Below are positions 38,048-41,935 of a stretch of 41,935 nt of DNA, piece after piece. Each line of letters opens with the position of its first letter. The first letter of the stretch is position 1. A model generated the notes under the pieces. That model did not search any database. It was given only the letters and a program-made list of their open reading frames with translations, and was not told where the DNA came from. The DNA comes from Nocardiopsis sp. CC223A (GTDB taxonomy: Bacteria > Actinomycetota > Actinomycetes > Streptosporangiales > Streptosporangiaceae), in assembly GCF_030766825.1 (NCBI RefSeq), contig NZ_JASFDV010000065.1:1-41935 (forward strand), written 5' to 3'. A program made the translations under genes and the position numbers.

Positions 38048-39441
38048 GCCCCGACAGCGGTCTGCTCTCCCCCGTGTACGCGGGAACCCCCGTCGAGGCG
38101 GCGGTGGACGACCCGGCATGGCTGCGCGCGCTGCTGGAGGCCGAGGCCGCGCTGGCCCGCGCCCAGGCCCGGCTGGGCACGGTGCCCGCGGACGCGGCGC
38201 GGGTCATCACCGACACGGCCCGCTCCGCCGCCTTCGACGTCCGGGAGATCGCGCTGGCCTCCCGGGAGAGCGCCAACCCGGTGATCGCCGTGGTGGGCGC
38301 GCTCACCCGGGAGGTGGGGGCCCGCGACCGCACGGCCGCCGAGTACGTGCACCGGGGTTCGACCAGCCAGGACGTCTTCGACACCGCGGCGATGCTGGTC
38401 TGCTCCCGGGCCGCGGCGGTGATCCTGGCCGACCTGGAGCACACCGCGGACTCCCTGGCCCGCCTGGTCCGCGAGCACCGGGACACCCCGATGGCGGGCC
38501 GCACGCTGGCCCTGCACGCGGTACCCACCACGTTCGGGCTCAAGGCGGCCGGATGGCGGCTGCTGGTCATGGACGCCGCCGAGCGGCTGCGGTCGGTGCG
38601 CACCCCGGTCTCGCTCGGCGGGGCGGCCGGGACTCTGGCGGGGTACCTGGAGTACGCCCCCGGCCGGGACCCGGGCGGGTACGCCGACCGGCTCACGGCC
38701 GCGTACGCCCGGGAGACCGGCCTGGACGTGCCGGTGCTGCCCTGGCACGCGCTGCGCACCCCCGTCGCCGACCTGGCGTCGGCGCTGTCGTTCACCTCCG
38801 CCGCGCTGGGCAAGATCGCGGCGGACGTGCAGGTCCTGGTCAGGACGGAGATCGGCGAGGTCGGCGAACCGGCGGCGGCCGGGCGGGGCGCCTCCTCGGC
38901 GATGCCGCACAAGCGCAACCCGGTGCTGGCCACCCTGATCCGCTCCGCGGCCCTGCGGGTCCCGGCACTGGCGTCGGTCCTGCACCTGTGCGTGTCGGCG
39001 GAGGACGAACGCTCGGCGGGCGCCTGGCACGCCGAGTGGGGACCCCTGCGCGACTGCCTGCGGCTCACCGGCGGGGCCGCCCGCACCGCCGCCGAACTCA
39101 CCGCAGGACTGGTGGTGCACGCCGACCGGATGCGGGCCAACCTGGACCTGACCGGTGGCGCGGTGGCGACCGAGCGCGTCGCAGCGGCCCTGGCCCCCGA
39201 ACTCGGGAAGGCCGCCGCCGGGGAACTCCTGGGCGGGCTGGCGGTGCGGGCCGCCGCCGAGGGCACGCCCCTGGCCGACCTGCTCGCCCGGGAGGCCGCC
39301 GTGTCCCTGACCCCGGAACGGGTCGCCGAGCTGCTCGACCCGGCCGCCTACACCGGGGCGGCCGGGCACCTCGTGGACCGAGCGCTGGCCGCCCCGCACC
39401 GGGCGGCCGGTCAGAGCGGTTTGCGGCCCTGCACGGAGTAG
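38044..39441 (+). CDS. Fumarase/CMLE-superfamily lyase (possible CreD-type nitrosuccinate lyase)
   Basis: The 465-aa product has the superfamily regions HRGSTSQDVFDT (GSTSQD at 105-110), SSAMPHKRNP at 284-293 holding the catalytic Ser in the flexible loop, and GAWHAEW at 326-332. GAWHAEW and the motif spacing place it with 3-carboxy-muconate cycloisomerase (PcaB) and CreD-type nitrosuccinate lyases, rather than with argininosuccinate or adenylosuccinate lyases. The ATGA overlap with the flavoprotein gene and the absence of pca genes nearby favour the nitrosuccinate role, releasing nitrous acid and fumarate. PcaB is the alternative. Its 3' end overlaps the convergent methyltransferase by 31 nt. 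Confidence 0.75.
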   Translation: MSPDSGLLSPVYAGTPVEAAVDDPAWLRALLEAEAALARAQARLGTVPADAARVITDTARSAAFDVREIALASRESANPVIAVVGALTREVGARDRTAAEYVHRGSTSQDVFDTAAMLVCSRAAAVILADLEHTADSLARLVREHRDTPMAGRTLALHAVPTTFGLKAAGWRLLVMDAAERLRSVRTPVSLGGAAGTLAGYLEYAPGRDPGGYADRLTAAYARETGLDVPVLPWHALRTPVADLASALSFTSAALGKIAADVQVLVRTEIGEVGEPAAAGRGASSAMPHKRNPVLATLIRSAALRVPALASVLHLCVSAEDERSAGAWHAEWGPLRDCLRLTGGAARTAAELTAGLVVHADRMRANLDLTGGAVATERVAAALAPELGKAAAGELLGGLAVRAAAEGTPLADLLAREAAVSLTPERVAELLDPAAYTGAAGHLVDRALAAPHRAAGQSGLRPCTE

Positions 39442-40211
39442 ACCGCGCAGGAGCAGGCCCGGAACGACGGGTCGGCCAGCAGGTCCCGCACCCGGGCCAG
39501 TTCCCCGTCGGTCATCCCCTCCCGGACGAACGCGTCCCGCAGGTGGCGGGTGTGGTGGGAGATGAGGTGCACGCCGGGGGATTCGGCGGTCCACAGCTCC
39601 AGGTGCGGCCGCGGGTCGACCTCCACCAGCCCGGCGCGGCGCATCGCCCCGGCGGCGTTGCGGCCCCACGCGGGGTCGGCGCCGGCCCGGGCCATCAGCC
39701 GGATCTTCGCCGCCAGGAACCGCTCGTACAGGTCCCGGGCGCCGTCGTCGGGCATGAGCAGGGACGGGCCGTAGGTGATGTCGAACTCGTCCAGTTGCAG
39801 CACGCCGCCGGGTTTGAGGGCGCGCACCAGCCGGTCCAGGACCTTGATGCGTTCGGGCAGGTGGAGCAGGACCAGGCGGGAGTGGACGAGGTCGAAGGCC
39901 GCCTCGGGCAGCGGGTCCCGGGTGATGTCGTGCCGCAGCACCTCCAGCCCCTCGGCGGGGGCGATGTGCTCGGGTTTGACGTCGGTGGCGGTGACCGAAC
40001 CGCCGGGGGCGACCCGGTCGGCCAGCCAGTGGGCGACGCTGCCGCCGCCGGCGCCCACCTCCAGGCAGCGCCAGCCGGGTCCGACCCCGGCCCGCGCCAG
40101 TCCGCGGGTGGTCAGCGGGTCGTAGGCGGCGGCCAGGAAGCGGTGCTGGTCGGTGGCGTTCTCGTTGTGGTTGTCGAAGACGTAGCCGGGTGCCGTGGCG
40201 GTACCGTTCAT
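39411..40211 (-). CDS. Class I SAM-dependent methyltransferase
   Basis: The 266-aa product has motif I LEVGAGGGSVAHWLADRV, acidic motif II region TATDVKPEHI, HDITRDPLPEAAFDLVHSRLVLLHL and LKPGGVLQLDEFDITYG. This is a small-molecule methyltransferase of the kind common in natural-product clusters. The start at 40211 overlaps the ligase stop as ATGA, so the two are made together. The acceptor is unknown. If the cluster is of the nitrosuccinate type, a tailoring O- or N-methylation is plausible. Confidence 0.88.
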   Translation of the reverse strand: MNGTATAPGYVFDNHNENATDQHRFLAAAYDPLTTRGLARAGVGPGWRCLEVGAGGGSVAHWLADRVAPGGSVTATDVKPEHIAPAEGLEVLRHDITRDPLPEAAFDLVHSRLVLLHLPERIKVLDRLVRALKPGGVLQLDEFDITYGPSLLMPDDGARDLYERFLAAKIRLMARAGADPAWGRNAAGAMRRAGLVEVDPRPHLELWTAESPGVHLISHHTRHLRDAFVREGMTDGELARVRDLLADPSFRACSCAVYSVQGRKPL

Positions 40212-41797
40212 CGGGGGCCTCCAGAGAGTACGGTCGGTCGGTCGCGGACCGCCTCGGCGGCCATCCGGGTCAGGGTGGCGGTGCACACCTTCCCGGTGGG
40301 GCCGAGCGGCAGCGCGGGCAGGAACACCACGTGCTCGGGCAGGGCGCGCACGTCCACGCCGTGCCCGTCGCGCAGGTGGGAGAGCAGCTCCTCAGGGGTG
40401 GGCGGGTCCACCCCGGGCAGCGGGCAGACGCAGGCGCACACGCGCTCGCCCAGGTCGGGGTCGGGCACGGGTACGCACTGGACCTCGGCCAGCGCGGGGT
40501 GGGCGGCCAGGGCGCGCTCCACCTCGGCGGGGTGGAGGGAGACACCGCCGCGGATGACGGTGCGGCGCAGCCGGTCCACCACCCGCAGGGTCCCGTCGGC
40601 GTCGATCCGGCCCAGGTCGCCGGTGCGCACCCACCCGCCGGGGGCGCGTCCGCGGGCGTCGAGGGCGGGGGCGGCCACGTGGCACAGGGGTGTCATCGGG
40701 CCGCGGGCGAGGATCTCCCCCGTCTCCCCGGCGGGCAGCGGCCGCCCCTGCTGGTCGCACACCCGGATCTCGCAGACGGCGGGATCGGGGCGCCCGGCCA
40801 TGCCCGGCTCCCAGGCGGCGGGGTCGTGCGCGGTGTGGCAGTTGACCCCGTCGGTGGACCCGTAGACGTTGACCACGGGTCGCCCGAAGCGCCGTTCGCA
40901 CAGGTCGCGGACCTCACGGTGCAGGGGTGCGCCACTGGCCACGAGCGCGCGCAGCGAGGAGGTGTCGGCGTCCTGCTCCGCCAGGGCGGTGCGCCGCAGC
41001 ATGGTGGGGACGCCGACCAGGTGGGTGGGCCGGTGCCGTTCGATCGAACGCAGCACCCGCACCGGGTCGAACGGGCCGGGGACGATGAGCGTCGCCCCGA
41101 GCCGGATCAGGGCGACCAGGCCCAGCGACCCGAAGGAGGAGGCCAGCGGGACCGCGATCAGCGGGCGGACTGGTCCTTCGCCCAGGACCGCCCGGACGTA
41201 GGCGCCCCGGCCCCCGGCCATGGCGTTGTGGCTGTAGGCGACCATGCCGGGCTCGCCCTCCGAGCCCGAGGAGACGAGGATGCGGGCGGGGGACTCCGGG
41301 TCGGGGGCGGCCGCGGCGGGCGGCGGGCCGTCGCCGTCCAGGGTCCCGGGGTCCGGGCGCAGGACGGGCGCGCCCGCGGTGTCGTCGCGGTCGGTGACCA
41401 CGGCGGCGGCCCGGGACCGGGCCAGCAGGCAGGACACGTCGGCGGCGGAGCGGCCGTGCGGGATCGGCAGGGAGACGGCGCCCAGCACGGCGGCGGCGAG
41501 TTCGACGGCGAGTGCGTCCCGGCCGTCGGGGAGCAGAACGCCGATGACGTCGCGCTCGCCGCAGCCGCGGTCGCGCAGCAGCGCGGCTGCCCGGCCGACC
41601 CGCGCCGCCAGCCCGGCCCGGTCCAGGGTGCCGTGGCCGTCCACGACCGCCGCACGGGCGGGGTCCTCCCGCACCCGGTCCAGGAACAGGGAGTAGAGGT
41701 CCCGGCCCGGGCACAGGCCGTCCCGCACCCAGCGTTCCCGCAGCCCGGCGGGGACGAGGTCGGTGAGCTCCAGCCCCGCCGCGGAGGTCCAGGTCAT
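40208..41797 (-). CDS. Adenylate-forming ligase with degenerate P-loop (possible diazotase-type)
   Basis: The 529-aa ANL-family protein starts at 41797. The usual TSGTTGxPKG loop is replaced by SSGSEGEPGMVAYSH, losing the lysine. YGSTDG (A5), GWVRTGDLGRIDADG (A7), GGVSLHPAEVERAL (A8) and LPLGPTGKVCTATL (A10, with the catalytic Lys) are kept, so adenylation is still likely. CreM of cremeomycin, an acyl-CoA-ligase homologue, uses ATP and nitrite to diazotise an arylamine. A ligase beside a CreE/CreD-like pair suggests the same here, but a plain acid-CoA ligase cannot be excluded. Confidence 0.85.
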   Translation of the reverse strand: MTWTSAAGLELTDLVPAGLRERWVRDGLCPGRDLYSLFLDRVREDPARAAVVDGHGTLDRAGLAARVGRAAALLRDRGCGERDVIGVLLPDGRDALAVELAAAVLGAVSLPIPHGRSAADVSCLLARSRAAAVVTDRDDTAGAPVLRPDPGTLDGDGPPPAAAAPDPESPARILVSSGSEGEPGMVAYSHNAMAGGRGAYVRAVLGEGPVRPLIAVPLASSFGSLGLVALIRLGATLIVPGPFDPVRVLRSIERHRPTHLVGVPTMLRRTALAEQDADTSSLRALVASGAPLHREVRDLCERRFGRPVVNVYGSTDGVNCHTAHDPAAWEPGMAGRPDPAVCEIRVCDQQGRPLPAGETGEILARGPMTPLCHVAAPALDARGRAPGGWVRTGDLGRIDADGTLRVVDRLRRTVIRGGVSLHPAEVERALAAHPALAEVQCVPVPDPDLGERVCACVCPLPGVDPPTPEELLSHLRDGHGVDVRALPEHVVFLPALPLGPTGKVCTATLTRMAAEAVRDRPTVLSGGPR

Positions 41798-41935
41798 CGG
41801 GTGGTCTCCACTTCGGTGAACGTCCACGGGGCGCGGGGCAGGGCGACCCCGTGGACGCGGGTGAACGCCTCGGGGAACGCCTCGGCGGCGGTGGCCGGGT
41901 CGGCGACCGGCGGCGTGCCGGGGCGGGGGTGGTGG
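41794..41935 (-). CDS. Unidentified gene, C-terminal end only
   Basis: An open frame runs from the right edge to a TGA at 41794-41796, which overlaps the ligase ATG as ATGA. The visible 46 residues end EAFTRVHGVALPRAPWTFTE plus VETTR. I do not recognise the family. Frame, codon use and the ATGA junction argue that it is real and the upstream member of the ligase/methyltransferase operon. Confidence 0.6.
   Translation of the reverse strand, partial: HHPRPGTPPVADPATAAEAFPEAFTRVHGVALPRAPWTFTEVETTR

Noticed and set aside
38044..39441. Lyase as pcaB (3-carboxy-cis,cis-muconate cycloisomerase)
   Set aside because: The motifs are compatible, and an AhpD/CMD-fold gene is near, which could mimic a pca operon. 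But the CMD-like protein has a redox CxxC, no pcaGH, pcaD or pcaI/pcaJ genes are adjacent, and the coupled partner is a flavoprotein. It is kept as the main alternative, not the primary call.

Overview
The window looks like the chromosome of a high-GC actinomycete. GC is very high, many starts are GTG, genes are packed with ATGA or GTGA overlaps, and the inositol locus has actinobacterial content (a Cgl0159-type aldolase beside iolB, iolC and iolD). A Nocardiopsis-like or related filamentous actinomycete fits, but the genus is inferred from style, not proven. I see no rRNA, tRNA, IS element or CRISPR array.

Left part (1-7702): a cut-off ABATE/CGNR-type regulator diverges from a small ABM-like protein. 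An acyl-CoA synthetase and a GAF-LuxR regulator follow. A four-gene operon on the minus strand encodes the lower beta-ketoadipate pathway (catI, catJ, pcaF) plus a benzaldehyde-type dehydrogenase. Two tandem 15-bp palindromes sit directly upstream of catI.

Middle (7703-26802): a complete myo-inositol catabolic locus on the minus strand. It holds a second Gfo/Idh/MocA dehydrogenase, iolC, the Cgl0159-type aldolase, iolB, iolD, iolA, iolE, a lipoprotein/permease/ATPase sugar importer, iolG and iolH. A divergent GntR/HutC regulator probably controls it. The 3' end of iolH and its terminator are tandemly triplicated (157-bp units). A CaiB/BaiF CoA-transferase and a LacI regulator lie next. The LacI gene diverges from a second small sugar or inositol module (dehydrogenase plus hydroxypyruvate-isomerase-like protein) across a perfect 44-bp nested palindrome.

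Right-middle (26803-35620): a fluoride riboswitch precedes a universal-stress protein and two CrcB/Fluc subunits. Then come a glutaredoxin, a MalY/PatB-type C-S lyase, a TetR/MFS efflux pair, and a CadC-type sensor with a P1B-type Zn/Cd/Pb ATPase whose N-terminus carries three identical-length Cys/His repeats. A PPOX-fold protein follows, preceded by a 17-codon coupled leader ORF.

Right end (35778-41935): an AhpD-like protein, an FAD/NAD(P)-binding monooxygenase-like protein and a PcaB/CreD-type lyase form a tightly coupled operon. Convergent to it are a methyltransferase, an adenylate-forming ligase with a degenerate P-loop, and the end of one more gene. Monooxygenase plus lyase plus ligase matches the composition of aspartate-nitrosuccinate (nitrite-producing, diazo-forming) clusters such as cremeomycin. 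I regard this as the best candidate for an undescribed biosynthetic system here. The assignment rests on family and context, not on a database search.
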